Assembly: GCF_000787375.1 (NCBI RefSeq)
Contig: NZ_JRJU01000045.1
Location: 1 to 33,164 of the forward strand
DNA from: Halalkalibacter okhensis
Lineage (GTDB): Bacteria; Bacillota; Bacilli; Bacillales; Bacillaceae_D
Length of the DNA stretch: 33,164 bases
Direction: 5' to 3'
This document shows positions 1-6,815 of the stretch, one piece after another. The stretch's first letter is position 1, and each line of letters starts with the position of its first letter. The notes below the pieces were generated by a model. That model was not told where the DNA came from and did no database searches. It was given only the letters and a program-made list of their open reading frames with translations. A program made the translations under genes and the position numbers.

Positions 1-1
1 T

Positions 2-73
2 GTCCCAGGAAATGCTCTTACGATTGCAAGAGCAAGACAAGTTAATAAAAATGATTATTTTAATAATAAATGA
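2..73 (+). CDS. 3' end of an unidentified gene (partial)
   Basis: From base 2 one frame reads VPGNALTIARARQVNKNDY, then FNNK and a TGA at 71-73, eight bases before a strong terminator hairpin at 81-120. Stop-then-terminator placement is what the end of a rightward gene should look like, so this is probably the C-terminus of a gene that starts left of the window. I do not recognise the tail. Another frame stays open through the hairpin and is less credible. Confidence 0.35.
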   Translation, partial: VPGNALTIARARQVNKNDYFNNK

Positions 74-80
74 AATAGAT

Positions 81-120
81 AACTTAAGGACACTCCCAAT
101 TTTGAGAGTGTCCTTAAGTT
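81..120. terminator. Bidirectional intrinsic terminator
   Basis: Perfect 15-bp inverted repeat: AACTTAAGGACACTC at 81-95 and its complement at 106-120, with a 10-base loop. It lies between the stop of the partial rightward gene (73) and the stop of the leftward LCP gene (122), so it can serve both. T-rich stretches follow the stem on both strands. Confidence 0.85.
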
Positions 121-121
121 T

Positions 122-1033
122 TTATGAATTTAATCCTAAATGCCCACGTAACTCTCCACGGACCCGTTCCAACTCGTCATTGGGAACTTCCAAATAATAA
201 ACTCCATTTATACGAGTTCCGTTTCCGCTCATTTCCAATTGTTCAACATTGTGTCTTGCATCTCGGTAATTTGATTGAACCTTCCACATGTCATCTAAAT
301 CTAAATCGGTACGAACGGATTTTCCCACTTCATTCAAAATACTTCCAACACGAGTAATTGAGCTAATCTGAGCCCCTTCTTGAATAACTGCGTCTACAAT
401 CTGACGTTGACGATCATTTCGTCCGAAGTCGCCTCGAGGATCTTCGTACCGCATTCTAGAATAAGCAAGAGCTTCCTCACCACTTAAAAAAAGTTCACCC
501 TCAGGGAAGTCATGACCATCTTGACTAAATGAAAAGGAATTTTCCACAGCTACACCACCCATAGCATCAACCAACCCTTGAAACCCTTCCATATTAATAC
601 TCACAAAGTGATCAATTGGAATATCTAGTAGGTTCTCTACTGTATCCATTGTCATTTCAACGCCGCCAAATGCATAGGCGTGGTTGATTTTATCTATGGT
701 TCCTCTTCCAACAATCTCTGTTCGAGTATCACGGGGAATACTTAGCATCTTAACAGATTGTTTATCAGGGTTTACTGTCATTACGATAATCGTATCAGAA
801 CGACCCGAGTGGTTATCTCCTCTGGAATCAACACCAGCAATTAAGAAAGAAAGGGGTTCGCGACTTTCGACATCGACTTCCTTCTCACGCTTTTCGGTCA
901 CTCGCTCGATAGGTTCATGTATTTCCTGAACTGTATCAGTAACAGATTTATATAAATAATAACCGTAAGCAGATGTTGCCAAAAACAATACACCGAACAA
1001 AAGTCCTATAGAAATTACAATTTTCTTTTTCAT
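122..1033 (-). CDS. LytR-CpsA-Psr family cell-wall glycopolymer ligase
   Basis: LCP enzymes move undecaprenyl-pyrophosphate-linked polymers (teichoic acids, capsules) onto peptidoglycan outside the cell. The 303-residue product starts with MKKK and a single membrane anchor (about residues 5-25). Family motifs follow: RSDTIIVMTVNP, LSIPRDTRTEI, DKINHAYAFGG and the YSRMRYED...GDFGRNDRQRQIV block, whose Arg and Asp residues bind the polyprenyl phosphate. I chose the ATG at 1033 over an upstream one at 1072 because GAGG lies nine bases before it and the signal anchor then comes first. It is divergent from glmM and next to the exopolysaccharide locus, so it may attach that polymer, but LCP specificity cannot be read from sequence. 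Confidence 0.92.
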   Translation of the reverse strand: MKKKIVISIGLLFGVLFLATSAYGYYLYKSVTDTVQEIHEPIERVTEKREKEVDVESREPLSFLIAGVDSRGDNHSGRSDTIIVMTVNPDKQSVKMLSIPRDTRTEIVGRGTIDKINHAYAFGGVEMTMDTVENLLDIPIDHFVSINMEGFQGLVDAMGGVAVENSFSFSQDGHDFPEGELFLSGEEALAYSRMRYEDPRGDFGRNDRQRQIVDAVIQEGAQISSITRVGSILNEVGKSVRTDLDLDDMWKVQSNYRDARHNVEQLEMSGNGTRINGVYYLEVPNDELERVRGELRGHLGLNS

Positions 1034-1097
1034 CTTTAGTTGCCTCTTTCTAATAAGAATTGGAATTACCAAAAAACTAGTATAGATTTCTTATGCA

Positions 1098-1126
1098 ATT
1101 ATAGTTAAATTGTAACTAAGGAGCAA
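1098..1126 (-). promoter_or_regulatory. Putative sigma-A promoter of the LCP gene
   Basis: On the minus strand, TTGCTC (1126-1121) and a perfect TATAAT (1103-1098) are separated by 17 bases, about 65 bases upstream of the LCP start. The -10 touches a palindrome, TAGTTA-N5-TAACTA (1102-1118), that could be an operator shared with the divergent glmM promoter. Confidence 0.5.
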
Positions 1127-1134
1127 CAAAAAAA

Positions 1135-1164
1135 TCAACAGAATTAGACAAACTATGATATAAT
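1135..1164 (+). promoter_or_regulatory. Extended -10 promoter of glmM
   Basis: TATAAT at 1159-1164 is preceded by TG one base upstream (TGATATAAT), an extended -10. A weak -35, TCAACA (1135-1140), lies 18 bases before it. It is followed by a leader of about 105 bases before the GAGGAG ribosome site. Confidence 0.65.
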
Positions 1165-1277
1165 TCACAGTATTGTCTATTACTTATTTTAGAACTACTT
1201 AAATTATTTGGAATAAAATATATTTTTTATAAATTCTCTAGGCTTACTATAAAATAAAATTATCGAGGAGTGTCAAG

Positions 1278-2639
1278 ATGGGGAAATATTTTGGAACAGA
1301 CGGGGTACGTGGAGTAGCAAATGCAGAATTAACTCCAGAGTTTGCTTTTAAATTAGGGAGAGTAGGAGGTTATGTATTAACGAAAGGAATGCCAGCTGCG
1401 AAGGTAGTGGTAGGTCGTGATACACGTGTTTCAGGACAAATGTTAGAAGGATCTATAGTTTCTGGCTTATTATCTGTAGGTATTGAAGTTATACAACTTG
1501 GAGTTATTTCTACACCGGGAGTAGCTTTTTTAACGAAAGAGTTAGATGCCGATGCAGGAATAATGATTTCAGCATCTCATAATCCAGTTCAAGATAATGG
1601 AATTAAATTCTTCGGGCCAGATGGCTTTAAACTTTTGGATGTACAGGAAGAAGAAATTGAGAGATTGCTAGATCAAGACAGTGATGATTTGCCACGTCCG
1701 ACAGGATCTAATATTGGAAAAATGAAAATTCATTCTGAAAGTGGACAAAAGTACCTTGATTATCTTCAACAGACAATTGCTGGAGACCTAAAGGGTTTGA
1801 ACATTGCTCTTGATTGTGCTCATGGGGCAACATCCTTTTTAGCACCTCAACTTTTTAGAGAATTAGGTGCTGAAGTGTCTAGCATGGGTAATACACCAGA
1901 TGGTTTTAACATTAATGAGGGAGTAGGATCTACTCACCCTGAAGCATTAGCTTCTTTTGTTCAAGAACGAGGATGCGACTTTGGTCTTTCATTTGATGGC
2001 GATGGAGATCGCTTAATTGCTATAGATGAAAAAGGGAAGATTGTTGACGGAGATAAAATCATGTACATCTGTGCTAATTTCTTGAAGAAGAAAGGAAACT
2101 TGCAACACAATACGGTTGTTTCTACGGTGATGAGTAATTTGGGATTTTATAAAGCGCTGGAAGTACAAGGTATTCAAAGTGCAACAACAGGTGTGGGAGA
2201 CCGCTATGTGATGGAAGAGTTGAGAAAGTCGGGATTTAACCTTGGTGGTGAGCAGTCAGGTCATATTATTTTCCTTGACTACATTACGACAGGTGATGGA
2301 ATGCTGGCAGGTTTGCAGCTAGCTAATGTGATTAGAGAAACAGGCAAGTCTCTATCTGATCTTGCAGGAGAAATGCAAAGCTTCCCGCAAGTTTTAAAGA
2401 ATGTCCGAGTTACTGATAAAGCAAAGATGAATACGAATATGCAAATACAAGAGACGATCTATGAAGTCGAGAAGCAAATGGCTGGAAATGGACGAGTATT
2501 AGTTCGTCCATCTGGAACAGAGCCACTTGTTCGAGTTATGGTGGAAGCTCAAACTGAAGAGTTAGCTCTGAAATATGTACAACAAATTGTAGATGTGGTG
2601 GAAGAAGAGATTGGCTTGGCTAAATTAGTGAACAAATAA
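1278..2639 (+). CDS. glmM: Phosphoglucosamine mutase
   Basis: Interconverts glucosamine-6-phosphate and glucosamine-1-phosphate on the way to UDP-GlcNAc, in the cytoplasm. The 453-residue product has the N-terminal YFGTDGVRG, the phospho-serine loop SASHNP with catalytic Ser100, the metal loop DGDGDR (240-245), the sugar loop GGEQSGH (323-329) and the phosphate loop RPSGTEP (410-416). GEQSGH, rather than GEMSGH, points to GlmM and not phosphomannomutase. The ATG follows GAGGAG by seven bases. It has its own promoter and terminator and sits next to a polysaccharide locus, not next to cdaA/ybbR where Bacillus glmM normally lies. It may therefore be a second, dedicated copy. Confidence 0.93.
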   Translation: MGKYFGTDGVRGVANAELTPEFAFKLGRVGGYVLTKGMPAAKVVVGRDTRVSGQMLEGSIVSGLLSVGIEVIQLGVISTPGVAFLTKELDADAGIMISASHNPVQDNGIKFFGPDGFKLLDVQEEEIERLLDQDSDDLPRPTGSNIGKMKIHSESGQKYLDYLQQTIAGDLKGLNIALDCAHGATSFLAPQLFRELGAEVSSMGNTPDGFNINEGVGSTHPEALASFVQERGCDFGLSFDGDGDRLIAIDEKGKIVDGDKIMYICANFLKKKGNLQHNTVVSTVMSNLGFYKALEVQGIQSATTGVGDRYVMEELRKSGFNLGGEQSGHIIFLDYITTGDGMLAGLQLANVIRETGKSLSDLAGEMQSFPQVLKNVRVTDKAKMNTNMQIQETIYEVEKQMAGNGRVLVRPSGTEPLVRVMVEAQTEELALKYVQQIVDVVEEEIGLAKLVNK

Positions 2640-2653
2640 TATAAATTTCAATT

Positions 2654-2695
2654 AAGGGATTAGAGGATTATTACGCTCTAGTTCCTTTAGTTTTA
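2654..2695 (+). terminator. Terminator after glmM
   Basis: A 12-bp stem (2654-2665 with 2676-2687, two G-U pairs) and 10-base loop are followed by a T-rich tail. It separates glmM from the exopolysaccharide transcript. Confidence 0.75.
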
Positions 2696-2745
2696 TTTGG
2701 ATTAACCATTATACCTACTATCTAGGTCGTCCTAATAAAAATAAT

Positions 2746-2855
2746 TTACCAAAAAAATAGTATAGATTTCTTAACAAAATACCGTTAAGTTATTACTAGA
2801 AGGCAGAAAAAAATAAACGCAATATGACAAACTATGATATAATCCACAGTATTGT
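2746..2855 (+). repeat. Copy 2 of the duplicated control module
   Basis: Related to 1066-1176 with the same order of blocks. The leftward -10 present in copy 1 is lost here and the palindrome is degraded, consistent with no divergent gene on this side. The rightward promoter is kept intact. Confidence 0.8.
2814..2843 (+). promoter_or_regulatory. Extended -10 promoter of the exopolysaccharide locus
   Basis: TGATATAAT with TATAAT at 2838-2843, identical to the glmM -10 region including the preceding GACAAACTA. The -35 position (TAAACG, 2814-2819) is poor, which suggests dependence on the extended -10 or on an activator. AGGAGG of the first gene lies about 30 bases downstream. Confidence 0.65.
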
Positions 2856-2887
2856 AGTTTACGAATTATAGGAGGTTCACACACAGA

Positions 2888-3610
2888 ATGGAAGAAACAA
2901 TTAGTTTAAAAGACATCTTTCAAACGTTAAAAAGACGTTTAAAGCTTCTCATTATTTTTCCTGTCATTGCCGTATTAGCTAGCGCACTTATTAGCTATTT
3001 TTATTTAACGCCGATTTACCAAAGCTCCACCCAAATACTCGTCAACCAAACCCAAACCGATCAGGCATTTAGCCAATCAGACATTCGAACAAATATTGAA
3101 TTGATTAACACATATAACGTCATTATCAAAAGTCCTATTATTTTAGAAAAAGTGATTGAAGAAGCTAATCTTTCAGAGTCAATTGGTGCATTAAATAGCA
3201 AGGTGAGTGTAGCAAGTCAAAACAATTCCCAGGTTGTTAACATTACGGTTGAACATGAAGAGCCTTCAACAGCAGCTCATATTGCTAATACGATTGCTAC
3301 CGTATTTCAACGTGAAATTGTTTCCATTATGAGTGTTGATAATGTAAGTATTCTCTCCCAAGCGCAAGTAAGTGAATCTCCATCTCCGATAAAACCGAAT
3401 CCAACGTTAAATATGGCGATTGCCTTTGTTGTAGGGTTAATGGCGGCTGTTGGACTTGCTTTCTTATTAGAGTACTTAGATACAACCATGAAAACAGAAA
3501 AAGACATTGAAGACATTTTAGGAATTCCGGTACTAGGTGTTGTTGCAACAATGGAAAACGAAGCAACAGGAAAAAAAGGCAAAAGAGGTGAAGAACGCCG
3601 TGTCTCGTAA
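2888..3610 (+). CDS. wzz: Polysaccharide chain-length regulator / kinase activator (Wzz, YwqC/CapA type)
   Basis: Membrane protein that sets polymer length and activates the partner tyrosine kinase. At 240 residues it has the Wzz topology: a cytoplasmic N-terminus, membrane segment about 20-40, an extracytoplasmic domain, the proline-rich SPSPIKPNPTLN motif just before a second membrane segment (about 175-195), and a short basic cytoplasmic tail. In Firmicutes this protein and the kinase are separate polypeptides, as here. AGGAGG lies 12 bases before the ATG. Its 3' end overlaps the kinase start by 11 bases, indicating translational coupling. Confidence 0.92.
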   Translation: MEETISLKDIFQTLKRRLKLLIIFPVIAVLASALISYFYLTPIYQSSTQILVNQTQTDQAFSQSDIRTNIELINTYNVIIKSPIILEKVIEEANLSESIGALNSKVSVASQNNSQVVNITVEHEEPSTAAHIANTIATVFQREIVSIMSVDNVSILSQAQVSESPSPIKPNPTLNMAIAFVVGLMAAVGLAFLLEYLDTTMKTEKDIEDILGIPVLGVVATMENEATGKKGKRGEERRVS

Positions 3611-4295
3611 AGCAAAAGTCACTCAAGCTAGACAACGTCGTAATTTAATCACAGACACTGGGAAAAGCTCACCTATTTCTGAGCAGTATCGAACGATTCG
3701 AACAAACATAGAGTTTTCTGCAGTGGATAAAGATATTCGCTCCATTCTAGTTACATCTGCTGGACCAGCCGAAGGAAAATCTACAACGGCAGCCAATTTA
3801 GCCGTCGTAATGGCACAAAACGGACAATCCGTTCTATTATTAGATGCGGATTTACGTAAACCAACCGCTCATTATACATTTGGTGTATCGAATATGAGTG
3901 GTTTAACGAATGTATTGTCAAAACAACAAACTCTAGAAGAGACGATCCAACAGACGAAGATTGATAACTTGTCTGTTTTAACGTGTGGTCCAATTCCGCC
4001 TAACCCTGCGGAGCTTCTTAATTCGAGAAGAATGAGCCTTGTATTAGAACGAGCGCAAGAGATCTTTGACACCGTTATTCTTGATAGTCCTCCTGTCATG
4101 GCTGTAGCAGACGCGCAAATTCTCGCGAGTAAATGTGATGGTACGGTACTGGTTATCTCTAGTGGGAAAACGGAAAAAGAGGAAGTAAAGAAAGCGAAAG
4201 AACAGTTACAAAATGCAAAGGCAACAATATTAGGTGCGGTCTTAAATAATAAAAAGATTGAATCAGGTAGTTATTATTACTATAGCAATAATTAA
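3600..4295 (+). CDS. ywqD: BY-type tyrosine-protein kinase (YwqD/CapB type)
   Basis: Bacterial tyrosine kinase that autophosphorylates and modulates polysaccharide export; it may also phosphorylate enzymes such as Ugd, a known target of B. subtilis YwqD. The product of 231 residues has the EQYRTIRTNIEF activator-binding segment (28-39), Walker A AGPAEGKST (Lys60), Walker A' LLLDADLRKP (79-88), Walker B VILDSPP (159-165) and a C-terminal YYYY cluster. I chose GTG 3600 because AGAGGTGA precedes it by a normal distance and the length then fits the family. An open frame begins earlier, at 3537, but inside wzz and without a ribosome site. Confidence 0.93.
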   Translation: MSRKAKVTQARQRRNLITDTGKSSPISEQYRTIRTNIEFSAVDKDIRSILVTSAGPAEGKSTTAANLAVVMAQNGQSVLLLDADLRKPTAHYTFGVSNMSGLTNVLSKQQTLEETIQQTKIDNLSVLTCGPIPPNPAELLNSRRMSLVLERAQEIFDTVILDSPPVMAVADAQILASKCDGTVLVISSGKTEKEEVKKAKEQLQNAKATILGAVLNNKKIESGSYYYYSNN

Positions 4296-4319
4296 TAAAT
4301 AAAGAGGAGGTTGCTGTTG

Positions 4320-5090
4320 ATGATTGATATCCATTGCCATATATTGCCTGGGGTTGACGATGGTCCTAAGACGCTAGCTGAAAGCTTGGAGTTAGCAAAA
4401 TTAGCTGAATCAGAGGGGATAACAACCATCATTGCAACTCCTCATCATCATCATCCTTCTTTTCATAATAGTGGGCCATCTGTGATCAGGCAGGTAGAGG
4501 AATTGAACGAAGCCATAAAGCAAGCGCAGATTGGAATGACCGTCATTCCATCTCAAGAGGTGCGTATACATGGAGATATCATTCAGCACGTAGACTTGGG
4601 GGATGTTTTGCCAATGGCTCCAGAGAATTCGTATATTTTACTAGAGTTTCCGACTAATAGTGTTCCGCATTATGCAAAAAAGCTATTTTATGATCTCAAG
4701 TTACAGGGGATTACACCTATTATTGCTCATCCAGAGCGAAACAAAGCGATTACGGAAAAGCCAGACATCCTCTATGACTTTGTGAAAGATGGAGTGCTGA
4801 CACAAATTACTGCATCAAGTGTAACGGGCCACTTCGGAAAAAAGATTATGAAATTTACAGACCAATTAATTGAGTCTAATTTAACACATTTTTTGGCTTC
4901 AGATGCTCATAATGGCAAGGAAAGGCCATTTCGTTTACGCGAAGCTTATTCAGTAGTCGAAGATCGTTTTGGAATAGAAATGGTTTATCAGCTGAAAGAA
5001 AATGCTGAGTTACTTTTAAATCAGCAGCATGTTCAAGCTTGGCCACCTGAACCAATAAGAAAGAAGAAACGCTTTTTTGGAATACTATAA
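4320..5090 (+). CDS. ywqE: Tyrosine-protein phosphatase, PHP family (YwqE/CpsB type)
   Basis: Manganese-dependent phosphatase that dephosphorylates the kinase tyrosine cluster. The 256-residue product has the PHP metal motifs: DIHCHILPGVDDGP (3-16), the HHHH stretch (42-45), Glu80, HPERN (137-141) and SDAH (194-197). ATG 4320 follows AAAGAGGAGG by nine bases; an in-frame TTG at 4311 abuts the ribosome site and is rejected. It lies 24 bases after the kinase, completing the regulator-kinase-phosphatase trio, and is followed by a terminator. Confidence 0.94.
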   Translation: MIDIHCHILPGVDDGPKTLAESLELAKLAESEGITTIIATPHHHHPSFHNSGPSVIRQVEELNEAIKQAQIGMTVIPSQEVRIHGDIIQHVDLGDVLPMAPENSYILLEFPTNSVPHYAKKLFYDLKLQGITPIIAHPERNKAITEKPDILYDFVKDGVLTQITASSVTGHFGKKIMKFTDQLIESNLTHFLASDAHNGKERPFRLREAYSVVEDRFGIEMVYQLKENAELLLNQQHVQAWPPEPIRKKKRFFGIL

Positions 5091-5112
5091 CCAAATAGGT
5101 ATGTAGTAACAG

Positions 5113-5136
5113 AAGCCAGATTTCTGGCTTTTTTTT
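5113..5136 (+). terminator. Terminator after the phosphatase gene
   Basis: AAGCCAG / CTGGCTT stem (5113-5119, 5124-5130) with a four-base loop runs into an eight-T tract ending at 5136. It separates the regulatory trio from the biosynthetic genes. Confidence 0.85.
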
Positions 5137-5311
5137 ATGACTTTTTTCATAGCGTTTACATAGAGCGAAAGGCGAAAAATGTCGAATGATAGGGCACGTT
5201 TCATGTTGAATTATGTAGGCTAACAAACTAAAATGGTAAGGTAGAAAAAACCAGATAACTATTGATTTTTTAAGCTTTTTTTAGTTCTGAGAATAACTTG
5301 AAATTGGAACG

Positions 5312-5339
5312 GTGACTTCGACAAAAACTATGCTATGAT
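5312..5339 (+). promoter_or_regulatory. Promoter of the leader RNA / galU transcript
   Basis: GTGACT (5312-5317) and TATGAT (5334-5339) are 16 bases apart, with TG one base before the -10 (TGCTATGAT). The preceding GACAAAAACTATG resembles GACAAACTATG at the glmM and wzz promoters, so all three may share control. Start of transcription would be near 5346. Confidence 0.55.
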
Positions 5340-5370
5340 ATTTTAACGTAGATTAAAATGATTGAGTAAT

Positions 5371-5678
5371 TTGTCGTGGGTCTTTGTGTGCGGTCAGGTA
5401 TAGCTGAATTTTCATTAATGAATAAATCGAAACGACAACAAGAGCACCGTAATAAACTCTTGTTTCTTTTATTGCCTAACGATGTAAAACCTTGAAAAAC
5501 ATTGATGGAATGTAAAAACTATCGTACAAAACAATTTGGTTGGATCTACAACATGATACTTTTTGGCAATGTCTCCTTGCCATTATCGACGGAGGCACTC
5601 GATCACGCTGTGGGTTTCTTAAAACCTTAGACGCATTAGTCGTCATTGGTGTGGTGTGAGGAGGGGTTAGATGCCTCT
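5371..5678 (+). ncRNA. Structured leader RNA, possibly an EAR (eps-associated) element
   Basis: No credible gene lies in 5137-5798. The stretch holds many perfect helices in order: TTGTCGT/ACGACAA (5371-5377 with 5432-5438), CAAGAG/CTCTTG (5439-5444, 5457-5462), ACGAT/ATCGT (5479-5483, 5521-5525), TGGCAA/TTGCCA (5564-5569, 5577-5582) and a long-range GGAGGCA/TGCCTCT (5591-5597, 5672-5678). CGGT at 5391 could pair with ACCG at 5446 as a pseudoknot. In B. subtilis the EAR antitermination RNA lies between the kinase gene epsB and epsC; here the element lies between the kinase/phosphatase pair and galU-epsC. The EAR label rests on position and structure, not on an alignment. Confidence 0.55.
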
Positions 5679-5705
5679 CAATTATTAATTTATTATAAGA
5701 GCTAG

Positions 5706-5757
5706 AGCCTAAAGCTATTATTCTTTATAACGAGGCTAATAGCTTTAGGCTTTAAAT
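5706..5757 (+). terminator. Long hairpin / possible regulated terminator before galU
   Basis: Perfect 14-bp stem, AGCCTAAAGCTATT (5706-5719) with its complement at 5738-5751 and an 18-base loop, followed by TTTAAATTTG. It ends about 30 bases before the galU ribosome site, at the end of the structured leader, so it could be an attenuator. The T tract is interrupted, so it may be a weak terminator or a processing or stability hairpin. Confidence 0.6.
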
Positions 5758-5798
5758 TTGGAGAAAAAAATAAACCTGAAAATCTGGAGGGGAAAAAG

Positions 5799-6683
5799 TT
5801 GATCAAAAAAGTAAGAAAAGCCATCATTCCAGCAGCGGGCCTTGGAACAAGATTTCTACCAGCAACCAAAGCGATGCCAAAAGAAATGCTGCCAATTGTC
5901 GATAAACCAACCATCCAATACATCATTGAAGAAGCCGTACAAGCAGGGATTGAAGATATTATTATTGTGACAGGAAAAGGGAAGCGTGCGATTGAAGACC
6001 ATTTCGACCACGCGTTTGAATTAGAGCAAAACTTAATTGAAAAAGAAAAATTTGAGCTTTTGGATAAAGTCCAAGCTGCTTCAAAAGTCGACATTCATTA
6101 TATTCGCCAAAAAGAACCTAAAGGGTTAGGACATGCAGTGTGGTGTGCACGGAAATTCATTGGAGACGAGCCATTTGCTGTTTTATTAGGTGATGATATT
6201 GTACAAGCAGAAACGCCGTGTACAAAACAACTGATTGATGTGTATAACGAAACAGGATCTTCTGTTATAGGTGTTCAAACGGTACCTGAAGATCAAACAC
6301 ATCGGTACGGGATAGTTGACCCGATTTCACAAGAAGGCAGAACGTATCAAGTGAGTAACTTTGTTGAAAAGCCAGCACAAGGTACAGCACCGTCTAATTT
6401 AGCAATTATGGGACGTTATTTATTAACACCACAGATTTTCTCTTTACTAGGAAGCCAAGAAACAGGGGCAGGCGGAGAAATTCAATTAACCGATGCGATC
6501 CAGCGCTTAAATGAACAACAGTATGTTTATGCGTATGATTTTGAAGGCGAACGCTTTGATGTAGGAGAGAAGTTAGGGTTTGTGTTAACGACATTGAAGT
6601 TTGCTTTGCAAAATGAGGAAATCAGTGAACCATTAAGAAGAGAGATGGAAAAACTACTTAAGAATGGTGAGCTAGTTAAATAA
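5799..6683 (+). CDS. galU: UTP-glucose-1-phosphate uridylyltransferase
   Basis: Makes UDP-glucose from UTP and glucose-1-phosphate, the precursor for GalE and Ugd encoded later in the locus. The 294-residue product has the nucleotidyltransferase signature [23 protein letters not shown], a VDKPTIQ motif, LLGDD metal site, NFVEKP and GGEIQLTDA. The start is TTG 5799, placed by GGAGG eight bases upstream and by the normal family N-terminus. Hairpins flank the gene on both sides. Confidence 0.95.
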   Translation: MIKKVRKAIIPAAGLGTRFLPATKAMPKEMLPIVDKPTIQYIIEEAVQAGIEDIIIVTGKGKRAIEDHFDHAFELEQNLIEKEKFELLDKVQAASKVDIHYIRQKEPKGLGHAVWCARKFIGDEPFAVLLGDDIVQAETPCTKQLIDVYNETGSSVIGVQTVPEDQTHRYGIVDPISQEGRTYQVSNFVEKPAQGTAPSNLAIMGRYLLTPQIFSLLGSQETGAGGEIQLTDAIQRLNEQQYVYAYDFEGERFDVGEKLGFVLTTLKFALQNEEISEPLRREMEKLLKNGELVK

Positions 6684-6690
6684 TGTAGAA

Positions 6691-6721
6691 GAGCAGAAGT
6701 GTACTCTCTGCTCTTTTTTTG
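6691..6721 (+). terminator. Terminator after galU
   Basis: AGAGCAGA (6691-6698) pairs with TCTGCTCT (6708-6715) and is followed by seven Ts. Classical intrinsic terminator eight bases after the galU stop. Confidence 0.85.
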
Positions 6722-6732
6722 AGGCTTGAAAT

Positions 6733-6785
6733 AAAGCCTTAACCTAGCATTCTTTAAGAAGAGTTATAGGTTAAGGTTTTATATT
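6733..6785 (+). terminator. Long hairpin before the dehydratase gene
   Basis: AAAGCCTTAACCTA (6733-6746) pairs with TAGGTTAAGGTTTT (6767-6780), 14 bp with one G-U pair and a 20-base loop, followed by ATATTTGAGA. It ends about 20 bases before the next ribosome site. Architecture and 3' flank match the hairpin at 5706-5757. Confidence 0.55.
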
Positions 6786-6815
6786 TGAGATGGTTTTATA
6801 GAGAGGAGAAAATTT

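Larger units (their letters stand above)
1066..1176 (+). repeat. Copy 1 of a duplicated upstream control module
   Basis: This roughly 110-base stretch upstream of glmM recurs upstream of the chain-length regulator gene at 2746-2855. Shared blocks include AGTATAGATTTCTTA, a GTTAA..TT.T.ACTA core, and GACAAACTATGATATAAT followed by CCACAGTATTG or TCACAGTATTG. Spacing between blocks is kept while the surroundings differ. It carries the rightward glmM promoter and the leftward LCP promoter. Confidence 0.8.

Noticed and set aside
12-197. Open frame of 61 codons at the left edge
   Set aside because: It runs through the strong terminator hairpin at 81-120 and into the 3' end of the LCP gene on the other strand; no ribosome site or recognisable product.
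5702-6094. 130-codon minus-strand frame opposite galU
   Set aside because: Shadow of galU; begins inside a conserved coding gene and ends in the hairpin before it.
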